Source: Streptomyces chromofuscus (GTDB lineage Bacteria; Actinomycetota; Actinomycetes; Streptomycetales; Streptomycetaceae). Taken from it: a stretch of 64,000 nucleotides of DNA. Where the stretch lies: contig NZ_CP063374.1 in NCBI RefSeq assembly GCF_015160875.1, positions 4,777,501 to 4,841,500 of the forward strand, in the 5' to 3' direction. The translations under genes and the position numbers were made by a program. The notes below the pieces were generated by a model. That model was not told where the DNA came from, did no database searches, and worked only from the letters and a program-made list of their open reading frames with translations. Positions 24,590 to 32,624 of the stretch are shown piece by piece (the first letter of the stretch is position 1; each line of letters begins with the position of its first letter).

Positions 24590-25258
24590 TCAGGCCTGCT
24601 GCGGCGCCGTGTACGTGCGCGCCCTCCCCAGCAATTCCGGGTGCAGGGCCGCGCCCGCCTCCAGCAGCCGGGGCAGCAGCGCGCGCTGGGTCGTCCCCGC
24701 GAGGAAGGTGAGCGCGACGGTCACCTCGTGGTCCGGCCGGTGCACGATCTCGACCGGGTCCCCCGCACGGATCAGCCCGGGCTCCAGCACGCGCAGGTAC
24801 GCCCCGGGCCTGGCCCGTTCCGTGAAGCGCTTGACCCACTTCGGTTCACCCAGATGGCCCTGGAAGGTGCGGCAGGGGATCCGGGGAGAGGTGATCTCCA
24901 GCAGCACCTCGCGTCCGACCCGCCAGCGCTCGCCGATCAGCGCGCCGGAGACGTCGAGGCCCGACGTCGTGAGGTTCTCGCCGAAGGAGCCGTTGGCCAG
25001 CGGGCGCCCCAGCTCGCGCTCCCACGCGTCGAGGTCCTCGCGCGCCATCGCGTACACGGCCTGGTCGTCTCCGCCGTGGTGCCGTGTGCTGCACACCGCG
25101 TCCCCGGCCAGCCCGCTCGCCCCGACGCCCTTGGGACCGGGCGCCGCGACCCGTACGGGCTCGTCGACCGGGCGCTTGTCGATCCCGGTCACGCCGTCGG
25201 GGTGGTCCGTGTACGGAACGGCCTTCGCCCGGCCGAGATTCACAGAGAGAAGCCTCAT
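24590..25258 (-). CDS. MOSC domain protein (YiiM family)
   Basis: 222-residue protein of the MOSC (molybdenum cofactor sulfurase C-terminal) superfamily: RLLSVNLGRAKAV, DKRPVDEPVRV, HHGGDDQAVYAMAREDLD, GSFGENLTTSGLD and the motif with conserved Cys, SPRIPCRTFQ. By analogy with YiiM it may reduce N-hydroxylated compounds using a molybdenum cofactor; that role is inference. The ATG at 25258 (MRLLSVNLG) was chosen over an upstream in-frame start at 25285 because homology begins there. Divergent from a LysR regulator with 79 bases between starts. Confidence 0.88.
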   Translation of the reverse strand: MRLLSVNLGRAKAVPYTDHPDGVTGIDKRPVDEPVRVAAPGPKGVGASGLAGDAVCSTRHHGGDDQAVYAMAREDLDAWERELGRPLANGSFGENLTTSGLDVSGALIGERWRVGREVLLEITSPRIPCRTFQGHLGEPKWVKRFTERARPGAYLRVLEPGLIRAGDPVEIVHRPDHEVTVALTFLAGTTQRALLPRLLEAGAALHPELLGRARTYTAPQQA

Positions 25259-25337
25259 GGCGGCACGGTAAGCGACAAAAACCAAAGTGTCGACGCATTA
25301 TTCGGCGCCGTACCCAAGATGCGCTTATGCTCGGAGC

Positions 25338-26234
25338 GTGATCGAGGCCCGTCATCTGCGCGTTCTGCGCGCCGTCGCCACCACCGGCTCCTTCTCCGCC
25401 GCGGGACGCGAGCTCGGCTGCACCCAGCCCGCCGTCAGCCAGCAGATGAAGGCGCTGGAGACGTCCGTGGGGACGCCCCTGCTGGTGCGCACGGGCCGCG
25501 AGATGCGGCTGACGCAGGCCGGCGAGGCGCTCGTCCGGCACGCCTCGGGCATCCTCGCCGGCCTCACCGCGGCCGAGGAGGAGGTCGCCGCGATCGCCGG
25601 GCTGCGTGCCGGGCGGGTCCGGCTGGTGTCCTTCCCCAGCGGCAGCTCCACCCTCGTCCCGACCGCCCTCGCCGCCCTGCGCGCCGCGCACCCCGGCACG
25701 CGGGTCTCGCTGGAGGAGGCCGAGCCGCCCGAGTCCGTCGACAAGCTGCGGGCCGGCGACTGCGACGTCGCGCTCGCCTTCCGCTACGAGGGCGCGCCCG
25801 GCGCGGAGGAGTGGGACGACCTCGTCGTCCGGCCGCTGCTGACCGACCGCCTCGTGGGGCTGGTGCCCGAACGGCACCCGCTCGCGCGGTCCGGGTCCGT
25901 CGCCATCGGCGAACTCGCCGACGAGCCGTGGATCGCGGGCTGCCCGCGCTGTCGCGGCCAGTTGATCGAGGTTTGCGCGGGGGCCGGTTTCACGCCGCGC
26001 ATCGACTTCGCCACCGACGACTATCCGGCGGTGGTCGGCCTGGTGGGCGCGGGCCTCGGGGTGGCGGTGCTGCCGCAGCTGGCGATCGAGTCGGTACGGC
26101 CACGGGGGGCGCGGGCGGTGACGCTGGAGCCGTCGGTGCGGCGGGAGATCGTCGCGCTGACGCTGCCCGACCTGGCGCAGGTGCCGGCGGTGCGCGCGAC
26201 GCTGGATCAGCTGGCGCGGGCGGCGGCCCGGTAG
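25338..26234 (+). CDS. LysR-family transcriptional regulator
   Basis: 298-residue regulator. N-terminal winged helix: IEARHLRVLRAVATTGSFSA, then GCTQPAVSQQMKALE, followed by a two-lobed effector-binding domain. The inducer site sequence GCPRCRGQL contains two closely spaced cysteines (about residues 199-202), which could make it redox- or metal-sensitive; that is inference. GTG start. It is divergently arranged with the MOSC gene, its most likely target, as is usual for LysR regulators. It converges on whiD across about 200 bases with no clear terminator. Confidence 0.9.
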   Translation: MIEARHLRVLRAVATTGSFSAAGRELGCTQPAVSQQMKALETSVGTPLLVRTGREMRLTQAGEALVRHASGILAGLTAAEEEVAAIAGLRAGRVRLVSFPSGSSTLVPTALAALRAAHPGTRVSLEEAEPPESVDKLRAGDCDVALAFRYEGAPGAEEWDDLVVRPLLTDRLVGLVPERHPLARSGSVAIGELADEPWIAGCPRCRGQLIEVCAGAGFTPRIDFATDDYPAVVGLVGAGLGVAVLPQLAIESVRPRGARAVTLEPSVRREIVALTLPDLAQVPAVRATLDQLARAAAR

Positions 26235-26436
26235 TCACGCCGCGTGGTCCTCGGCGGGGCACGCTCCTCGGTCCTCGGCGCTGACAGTTCCCGATGCGGG
26301 GTGCGTACGGCCGGCTGCGCGCCGGCGCACCCTTAGTCGTCGGCGGTGGTACGCCCGGCGGCCGTCGGCCGGTGGGAGGCGCCCGTCGTCAAAGGCAGGG
26401 GCACGCCTGCGCGCGCTCCACTGGAGAAACGTTCCT

Positions 26437-26766
26437 TCAGCTGTTGGAGGCGGAGTTTGCGCCGGACGCCGACGCCGGCACCAGCCGGTGGCGCGCCCGT
26501 CCCATGAGTTCCTCGCGCTCGTCCTCGGTCAACCCGCCCCACACGCCGTACGGTTCACGCACCGCCAGCGCGTGTGCCGCGCACTGCGCGCGGACCGGGC
26601 ACCTCATGCAGACCTCTTTGGCCGAGTTCTCGCGAGCACTCCGAGCCGCCCCGCGCTCGCCCTCCGGATGGAAGAAGAGCGAGCTGTCCACGCCGCGACA
26701 GGCAGCCAGGAGCTGCCAGTCCCACAGGTCCGCGTTCGGTCCGGGAAGGCGGGAGAAATCTGCCAT
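26437..26766 (-). CDS. whiD: WhiD, Wbl iron-sulfur sporulation regulator
   Basis: 109-residue WhiB-like protein required, in S. coelicolor, for proper spore septation and maturation. The [4Fe-4S] ligands are C23, C53, C56 and C62 (CRGVDSSLFF and VCMRCPVRAQC), the positions reported for WhiD. The G(V/I)WGG turn appears as YGVWGG, followed by a basic tail. It likely acts by binding region 4 of the principal sigma factor. Located head-to-head with bldM across 381 bases, the conserved Streptomyces arrangement. Confidence 0.95.
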   Translation of the reverse strand: MADFSRLPGPNADLWDWQLLAACRGVDSSLFFHPEGERGAARSARENSAKEVCMRCPVRAQCAAHALAVREPYGVWGGLTEDEREELMGRARHRLVPASASGANSASNS

Positions 26767-27147
26767 TGCGTGACCCCTTGCAGCCGTTCTGAGCGGATAC
26801 GGTGCCCACGACCGTACATCTACGATCTAAGGAGATGAAAATATGACTCATTGCGAATCTAGCCTCAGACACCAACAGATGGGAAGAAATGGGTCTAAAT
26901 GGGGCACGGGTTGTGATGAAAGCTTGTGGGTCCGCCCCGCATGTCCGCGACGTGTTCGCGCCCTCACGTAGAGTGCCGAAGACGGCACACAGCCCCGTAA
27001 CTCTTTCGAGTGACCGTCGTTGAGAGTGCGGAGGCGGTTGAAAACACAAGCGCTCGGGCAGGCGTCCGAGTCGGTCGACCGCACAGGTGACGATTTCGTA
27101 CCAGCCTGGAGGCTCAAGGTGACGCGCATCAGCTGCGGAGGGCGGCC
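26767..27147. promoter_or_regulatory. whiD-bldM divergent regulatory region
   Basis: 381 bases between divergent starts. The whiD-proximal part (26800-26930) is unusually AT-rich for this genome (AGATGAAAATATGACTCATT and surroundings), fitting promoter DNA. On the bldM side an exact sigma-BldN-type promoter is present, listed separately. No credible coding sequence was found. Confidence 0.7.
26996..27023 (+). promoter_or_regulatory. Sigma-BldN-type promoter of bldM
   Basis: CGTAAC at 26996-27001 and CGTTGA at 27018-27023 are separated by exactly 16 bases, identical to the sigma-BldN consensus as I recall it. bldM p1 is a known BldN target. The implied leader is about 118 bases. Confidence 0.88.
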
Positions 27148-27759
27148 ATGACTTCCGTCCTCGTCTGCGACGACTCCCCGCTTGCCCGAGAGGCGCTCCG
27201 CCGCGCGGTCGCGACCGTGCCCGGCGTCGAGCGTGTGACGACGGCGGCCAACGGCGAGGAAGTCCTCCGCCGCTGGGGTGCCGACCGCTCGGACCTCATC
27301 CTGATGGACGTACGCATGCCCGGACTGGGCGGCGTCGAGACGGTGCGGCGGCTGCTGTCCGCCGACCCCGGTGCGCGCATCATCATGCTCACCGTCGCGG
27401 AGGACCTGGACGGCGTGGCCCTCGCGGTCGCCGCCGGGGCCCGGGGGTACCTGCACAAGGACGCCTCCCGCGCGGAGCTGCGTGCCACGGTCACGCAGGC
27501 GCTCGCCGACCCGACCTGGCGGCTCGCCCCGCGCCGGCTGCGCTCCGCCGAGATGGGAGCCGCGCCGACCCTCACCGCGCGTGAGATCCAGGTGCTCGAA
27601 GGCATGAGCCACGGCCGTTCCAACGCCGAGATCGGCCGCGAGCTGTTCCTCTCCGAGGACACGGTCAAGACCCACGCCCGCCGCCTGTTCAAGAAGCTCG
27701 GCGCCTCGGACCGGGCGCACGCGGTGGCGCTCGGCTTCCGCTGGGGCCTGGTGCGCTGA
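27148..27759 (+). CDS. bldM: BldM, atypical response regulator of sporulation
   Basis: 203-residue NarL/FixJ-type regulator needed for aerial hyphae and spores. The receiver domain has the acidic pair D8/D9, D54 in LILMDVRMPG and lysine in GYLHKD. A LuxR-type helix-turn-helix follows: TAREIQVLEGMSHGRSNAEI, LSEDTVKTHARRLFKKLG. In S. coelicolor BldM works without a partner kinase and D54 is dispensable, acting as a homodimer early and with WhiI later. No kinase gene is adjacent here either. ATG with GGAGGG just upstream; the annotated length equals the known protein. Confidence 0.97.
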   Translation: MTSVLVCDDSPLAREALRRAVATVPGVERVTTAANGEEVLRRWGADRSDLILMDVRMPGLGGVETVRRLLSADPGARIIMLTVAEDLDGVALAVAAGARGYLHKDASRAELRATVTQALADPTWRLAPRRLRSAEMGAAPTLTAREIQVLEGMSHGRSNAEIGRELFLSEDTVKTHARRLFKKLGASDRAHAVALGFRWGLVR

Positions 27760-28352
27760 CGCTGCCGCGTGGTGCCGCCGCGTGTCCCGGTGAGCGGGGG
27801 CGGCGACGAGCCCCCGCTCGGGTGGGGGAGGAGGCGACACGATGGGGGTACCTCCCTGCCGGGCCTCGGCCGGACCCGCGAACGGTGCGGTCCGCGCCGG
27901 ACGGGCACGGAAACCGCAGGCCCAGGGCTTCCATGCCGGGCGCGTACGGCGGCCGACGGGGCGTGACCGCCGCGCCGCCGGCGTGCGGACGCCGACGGGG
28001 CAGCGCCGAGGCGCCGGGCTTGATGCCGGCGTCGGACGTGGAACGGCGGCATGCGGATTCCCAGCCGGGCGCTCGGGCCCGCCGGCACGTGCGCGGGCTT
28101 CACGTACCGGAGTCTCCGGGGCTCGGGGGCCCAATTCCGGGCGTGTGTGCGAGCGTGCCCCGTGGAATGCCGTCGTGCGTGGTCACAGGGGTCGCACCGG
28201 GGTCCCGGACGGGGGCGCGTACCGCGCTCTCGGCGGGAGCGGTGGTGCGGGCCGGCCGACCGGCGCTGCTCGTTTCGGCGCGGATGCCGCATCCTTGAGG
28301 TGTGGAGTTCCTCGGGGACGAGTCGGTCGAGCGGAAGGGGAGGGCGCAGGGG
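27760..28352. other. 593-base gap between bldM and shbA
   Basis: GC-rich DNA without a recognisable product in any frame. Several long Arg/Gly/Ala-rich open frames cross it, as expected by chance at this GC. It contains GGCTTCCATGCCGGGCG (27926-27942), identical to a segment in the 23-kb gap. The shbA promoter must lie in its right end, but I could not identify it by eye. Confidence 0.6.
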
Positions 28353-29030
28353 ATGACTTCCGGCGCACCTGCTCATAACGCTTCGGTGCACAACAACGGA
28401 GGCAGTGCCGCGGAGCATCCGGCCGCAGGGCACCATGGACCGATGCGTGACGACGAGACGGCCACCCCCCACGGGGCGATCGGTGCGCTCGTCCACCGCG
28501 CGGTCGACGGGGACGAGCAGGCCACGCACGATCTGCTCGCCCACGTACACCCACTGGCGCTGCGCTACTGCCGCACCCGGCTGTCCCGCCTTCCGGGGGA
28601 CGCGCGCCACTTCGTGGAGGACCTGGCCCAGGAGGTCTGCGTCGCCGTCCTGCTCGCGCTGCCGCGCTACAGGGACACCGGGCGCCCCTTCGAGGCCTTC
28701 GTCTTCGCCATCGCCGCGCACAAGGTCGCCGATCTGCAGCGGGCGGCCATGCGGCACCCCGGCTCGACGGCGGTCCCGTCCGACGAGATGCCCGAGCGGC
28801 CGGACGACTCGCTCGGCCCCGAGGAGCGGGCGCTGCTCAGCAGTGACGCCGAGTGGGCCAAGAAACTGCTGGCCAACCTGCCCGAGAACCAGCGCGAGCT
28901 GCTCCTGCTGCGCATCGCGGTGGGCCTCACGGCGGAGGAGACCGGTCAGATGTTGGGAATGTCACCAGGAGCGGTACGGGTGGCTCAGCACCGTGCGCTG
29001 AGCAGGCTGCGGGCGCTGGCCGAACAGTAG
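28353..29030 (+). CDS. shbA: ShbA, ECF sigma factor (SigD-like)
   Basis: ECF-type sigma factor. In S. griseus ShbA drives transcription of hrdB, the principal sigma gene; this orthology is inferred from position beside bldM and similarity to mycobacterial SigD. Region 2 spans roughly HVHPLALRYCRTRLS to FVFAIAAHKVADLQRAAMRH, with EDLAQEVCVAVLLALPRYRD; region 4 contains PENQRELLLLRIAVGLTAEE and MSPGAVRVAQHRALSRLRAL. Three starts are possible: GTG 28302, ATG 28353 (GGGGAGGG upstream) and ATG 28443, where conserved sequence (MRDDETATPHGAIGAL) begins; the last gives 195 residues. No anti-sigma gene is adjacent. Confidence 0.88.
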   Translation: MTSGAPAHNASVHNNGGSAAEHPAAGHHGPMRDDETATPHGAIGALVHRAVDGDEQATHDLLAHVHPLALRYCRTRLSRLPGDARHFVEDLAQEVCVAVLLALPRYRDTGRPFEAFVFAIAAHKVADLQRAAMRHPGSTAVPSDEMPERPDDSLGPEERALLSSDAEWAKKLLANLPENQRELLLLRIAVGLTAEETGQMLGMSPGAVRVAQHRALSRLRALAEQ

Positions 29031-29176
29031 GGCCGGGCCCGCCGGATGAACGGGCGCGCCGGGCGTTCCGTACGAACATACGAAGCTTGCCACCGCCCAC
29101 AACCGTGGAATGTACGACCCGCGCTTCCCGTTAGCATGGAGATCCGCACCGAGCAAGGCCATTTGGGGAAGGTGTC

Positions 29177-30679
29177 ATGACTGCCAACGTCGACGGAGTG
29201 CCCGCAAAGTTCGCGACCCTCGGGCTGACCTACGACGACGTGCTGCTGCTGCCGGGTGCATCGGAAGTGCTCCCCAACGCGGTCGACACTTCGTCCCGCA
29301 TCTCCCGCAACGTCCGCGTGAACATCCCGCTGCTCTCGGCGGCGATGGACAAGGTCACCGAGTCGCGCATGGCGATCGCGATGGCCCGCCAGGGCGGCGT
29401 CGGCGTCCTGCACCGCAACCTGTCCGTCGAGGACCAGGCCAACCAGGTCGACCTGGTCAAGCGGTCCGAGTCCGGGATGGTCACCGACCCGATCACGGTG
29501 CACCCCGAGGCGACGCTGGCCGAGGCCGACGCCCTGTGCGCCAAGTTCCGCATCAGCGGTGTCCCGGTCACCGACGGCAACAAGAAGCTGCTCGGCATCG
29601 TGACCAACCGCGACATGGCCTTCGAGACCGACCGCTCCCGCCGGGTGCGCGAGGTCATGACGCCGATGCCGCTGGTCACCGGCAAGGTCGGCATCTCCGG
29701 CGTCGACGCCATGGAGCTGCTGCGCCGCCACAAGATCGAGAAGCTCCCGCTGGTGGACGACGCGGGCATCCTCAAGGGCCTCATCACGGTCAAGGACTTC
29801 GTCAAGGCCGAGCAGTACCCCCGGGCCGCCAAGGACGCCGAGGGCCGGCTGATCGTCGGCGCGGCCGTGGGCGCCAGTCCCGAGGCACTGGAGCGGGCCC
29901 AGGCGCTGGCCGAGGCCGGTGTGGACTTCCTGGTCGTCGACACCTCGCACGGCCACAACAGCAACGCCCTGAGCTGGATGTCGAAGATCAAGTCGAGCGT
30001 CCACGTCGACGTGATCGGCGGCAACGTCGCCACGCGTGACGGCGCCCAGGCGCTGATCGACGCCGGCGTCGACGGCATCAAGGTGGGCGTGGGCCCCGGC
30101 TCGATCTGCACCACCCGCGTGGTCGCCGGCATCGGTGTCCCGCAGGTCACCGCCATCTACGAGGCCTCCCTCGCGGCCCGCCCGGCCGGTATCCCGCTGA
30201 TCGGCGACGGCGGCCTGCAGTACTCCGGCGACATCGGCAAGGCCCTCGCGGCCGGCGCCGACACCGTGATGCTGGGCAGCCTCCTCGCGGGCTGCGAGGA
30301 GTCGCCGGGCGAGCTGCAGTTCATCAACGGCAAGCAGTTCAAGTCCTACCGCGGCATGGGTTCGCTCGGTGCGATGCAGTCCCGCGGCCAGGCCAAGTCG
30401 TACTCCAAGGACCGCTACTTCCAGGCCGACGTCGGCTCCGACGACAAGCTCGTGCCCGAGGGTGTCGAGGGCCAGGTGCCCTACCGCGGCCCGCTGGCCA
30501 ACGTGCTGCACCAGCTCGTCGGCGGTCTGCGCCAGACCATGGGGTACGTGGGCGCGGCGACCATCGAGGAGATGGAGTCCAAGGGCCGGTTCGTCCGGAT
30601 CACGTCGGCGGGCCTGAAGGAGAGCCACCCGCACGACATCCAGATGACCGTCGAGGCGCCGAACTACAGCCGCAAGTGA
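29177..30679 (+). CDS. guaB: IMP dehydrogenase
   Basis: Oxidises IMP to XMP with NAD+, the committed step to GTP. 500 residues: a TIM barrel interrupted by two CBS domains (about 110-230, with VTDGNKKLLGIVTNRDM and LPLVDDAGILKGLITVKDF). Catalytic C311 lies in VGPGSICTTRVV, and the flap shows YRGMGSLGAM. The ATG is preceded by GGGGAAGG. Products feed GuaA, encoded 23 kb downstream. A hairpin follows at 30705. Confidence 0.97.
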   Translation: MTANVDGVPAKFATLGLTYDDVLLLPGASEVLPNAVDTSSRISRNVRVNIPLLSAAMDKVTESRMAIAMARQGGVGVLHRNLSVEDQANQVDLVKRSESGMVTDPITVHPEATLAEADALCAKFRISGVPVTDGNKKLLGIVTNRDMAFETDRSRRVREVMTPMPLVTGKVGISGVDAMELLRRHKIEKLPLVDDAGILKGLITVKDFVKAEQYPRAAKDAEGRLIVGAAVGASPEALERAQALAEAGVDFLVVDTSHGHNSNALSWMSKIKSSVHVDVIGGNVATRDGAQALIDAGVDGIKVGVGPGSICTTRVVAGIGVPQVTAIYEASLAARPAGIPLIGDGGLQYSGDIGKALAAGADTVMLGSLLAGCEESPGELQFINGKQFKSYRGMGSLGAMQSRGQAKSYSKDRYFQADVGSDDKLVPEGVEGQVPYRGPLANVLHQLVGGLRQTMGYVGAATIEEMESKGRFVRITSAGLKESHPHDIQMTVEAPNYSRK

Positions 30680-30704
30680 CGCACACGCGCGCGTGAGGGC
30701 CGAT

Positions 30705-30738
30705 CAGGGGCGGTCCCGGGGTTCCGGGGCCGCCCCTG
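30705..30738 (+). terminator. Stem-loop after guaB
   Basis: 15-base arms at 30705-30719 and 30724-30738 pair with one mismatch around a GGTT loop. There is no T-run, so it may end or attenuate transcription only partly; guaB3 begins 58 bases later. Confidence 0.7.
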
Positions 30739-30795
30739 TCGTACGGGTCGGGGATACTGGAAGGCGCTGAAACGCATCAGGGAAAGGCCACACAC

Positions 30796-31920
30796 GTGAC
30801 TGAGATCGAGATCGGGCGCGGCAAGCGCGGCCGCCGGGCGTACGCCTTCGACGACATCGCCGTCGTGCCCAGCCGCCGTACGCGGGACCCGAAGGAGGTC
30901 TCGATCGCCTGGCAGATCGACGCCTACCGCTTCGAGCTGCCGTTCCTGGCCGCCCCCATGGACTCGGTCGTCTCGCCGGCCACGGCCATCCGCATCGGCG
31001 AGCTCGGCGGCCTGGGCGTGCTGAACCTCGAAGGCCTGTGGACGCGGTACGAGGACCCGCAGCCGCTGCTCGACGAGATCGTCGGCCTGCCGGTCGAGGC
31101 CGCGACCCGCCGCCTCCAGGAGATCTACGCCGCGCCGATCAAGGAGGCGCTGATCGGGCAGCGCATCAAGGAGGTGCGCGACTCCGGCGTGGTCACCGCG
31201 GCCGCGCTCTCCCCGCAGCGCACGGCGCAGTTCTCCAAGGCCGTGGTGGACGCGGGCGTGGACATCTTCGTCATCCGCGGTACGACGGTCTCCGCGGAGC
31301 ACGTGTCGTCCTCGCACGAGCCGCTGAACCTGAAGCAGTTCATCTACGAGCTCGACGTCCCGGTGATCGTCGGCGGCTGCGCCACCTACACGGCCGCCCT
31401 GCACCTGATGCGCACGGGCGCGGCCGGTGTCCTGGTCGGCTTCGGCGGCGGCGCCGCGCACACCACGCGCAACGTGCTCGGCATCCAGGTGCCGATGGCC
31501 ACGGCGGTCGCCGACGTGGCGGCGGCGCGCCGGGACTACATGGACGAGTCCGGCGGCCGGTACGTGCACGTGATCGCGGACGGCGGGGTCGGCTGGTCCG
31601 GTGACCTGCCCAAGGCGATCGCCTGCGGCGCCGACGCGGTGATGATGGGCTCCCCGCTCGCGCGCGCGACGGACGGCCCGGGCAAGGGCCACCACTGGGG
31701 CATGGAGGCCGTCAACGAGGAGCTGCCGCGCGGCAAGAAGGTCGACCTCGGCACGGTCGGCACCCTCGAGGAGATCCTCACCGGCCCGTCCCACACGCCG
31801 GACGGCTCGATGAACATGTTCGGGGCCCTGCGCCGTGCCATGGCCACGACCGGCTACAGCGAGCTGAAGGAGTTCCAGCGGGTCGAGGTGACGGTGGCGG
31901 ACTCGCAGCACCGCCGGTAG
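30796..31920 (+). CDS. guaB3: GuaB3-family IMP dehydrogenase-related protein
   Basis: 374-residue TIM-barrel relative of IMP dehydrogenase that lacks CBS domains. DDIAVVPSRRTRDPKEVSI and LPFLAAPMDSVVS match the family start. In the active-site loop where GuaB has GPGSICTTR, this protein reads GGGAAHTTR, so the catalytic cysteine position holds His222. A conserved guaB-guaB3 pair occurs across actinobacteria, but its reaction is uncertain and canonical IMP oxidation is doubtful. GTG start. It ends in a shared terminator with the convergent membrane-protein gene. Confidence 0.9.
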   Translation: MTEIEIGRGKRGRRAYAFDDIAVVPSRRTRDPKEVSIAWQIDAYRFELPFLAAPMDSVVSPATAIRIGELGGLGVLNLEGLWTRYEDPQPLLDEIVGLPVEAATRRLQEIYAAPIKEALIGQRIKEVRDSGVVTAAALSPQRTAQFSKAVVDAGVDIFVIRGTTVSAEHVSSSHEPLNLKQFIYELDVPVIVGGCATYTAALHLMRTGAAGVLVGFGGGAAHTTRNVLGIQVPMATAVADVAAARRDYMDESGGRYVHVIADGGVGWSGDLPKAIACGADAVMMGSPLARATDGPGKGHHWGMEAVNEELPRGKKVDLGTVGTLEEILTGPSHTPDGSMNMFGALRRAMATTGYSELKEFQRVEVTVADSQHRR

Positions 31921-31938
31921 TCCCGCGACGCGACGCGA

Positions 31939-31971
31939 AAGGGCCCGTCCACGCTGCGTGGACGGGCCCTT
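31939..31971. terminator. Bidirectional terminator between guaB3 and a membrane-protein gene
   Basis: Perfect 15-base arms AAGGGCCCGTCCACG (31939-31953) and its complement (31957-31971) around a CTG loop, flanked by A and T pairs usable on both strands. Confidence 0.9.
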
Positions 31972-32005
31972 CGGCGTGCCGTAGGGCGCCGGACGGCGTC
32001 CCTGC

Positions 32006-32497
32006 CTACGCCGCGGCCTTCTTGGCGCCGGAGAACGCGGTGATCGCGCCGATGGCGAGGAACAGGAACGTCATCGCGTCGGCGGACTCCTGCCAGGCCT
32101 CCGTCAGCAGGTCCAGGTTCTCGGTGAACATGGTGGTCGCGGAGACGCCGAGCAGGTCGGCGGCGAGGATCGCGCCGCCGATGAGCTGCCCGAGGTAGAC
32201 GGCGCCCAGGGAGAGCAGGGCGCTCAGCACCGGCAGCACCGGGTTGGCCCCGCCGACCTTGCCGGCCGCGAAACCGACGAGGAAGCCGACGCCGATCGCC
32301 GCGTAGCCGATCTCGTACTCGGTGGCGCCGACGACGGCGCCGTAGACACCGGCGGTGACCAGGGCCACGACGACGGCGGTCACCACGCCGAGGGCGAGGT
32401 TGCCTCGCGCGGGCGCGGGCGGCGCCGGCGGGACGGGAACCGGCTGCTGCGCGAACGGGTTGCCGTCGGCCGGCGGCGGCGGTACTGACTGGGTCAT
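32006..32497 (-). CDS. Four-helix hypothetical membrane protein
   Basis: 163 residues: a Pro-rich cytoplasmic N-terminus (PPPPADGNPFAQQPVPVPP) then about four transmembrane helices (starting near residues 34, 64, 83 and 140). The Pro-rich head followed by a compact helix bundle is a frequent Streptomyces design, but no family function is recognised. ATG at 32497, with GGGGGG five to ten bases upstream; the frame remains open further upstream without homology. It is convergent with guaB3 and lies on the same strand as the dehydrogenase-like gene upstream. Confidence 0.75.
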   Translation of the reverse strand: MTQSVPPPPADGNPFAQQPVPVPPAPPAPARGNLALGVVTAVVVALVTAGVYGAVVGATEYEIGYAAIGVGFLVGFAAGKVGGANPVLPVLSALLSLGAVYLGQLIGGAILAADLLGVSATTMFTENLDLLTEAWQESADAMTFLFLAIGAITAFSGAKKAAA

Positions 32498-32624
32498 GAC
32501 AGGAATCCCCCCACGGGACTGACGAAGGAGCGGCCTCCGCGCACGGGTGTGCGACGGGGACGCCGAAGAGTAACAGGACCACCGGCCCGGTCCACCAGCG
32601 AATTCCTCCCCCCGCCCCAAGAGG

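Noticed and set aside
26868..26872. GACAC motif as a WhiA site for whiD
   Set aside because: A single five-base match is expected often by chance; no second copy with sensible spacing was noted.
26843..26971. 42-codon frame (MTHCESSLRHQQ onward) in the whiD-bldM gap, preceded by AAGGAG
   Set aside because: Codon use is AT-rich and unlike local genes, and the frame overlaps the expected whiD promoter. Treated as regulatory DNA.
27842..28378. Plus-strand frame of 178 codons between bldM and shbA
   Set aside because: Arg/Gly/Ala-rich with no domain or good RBS; it runs into the shbA start in another frame.
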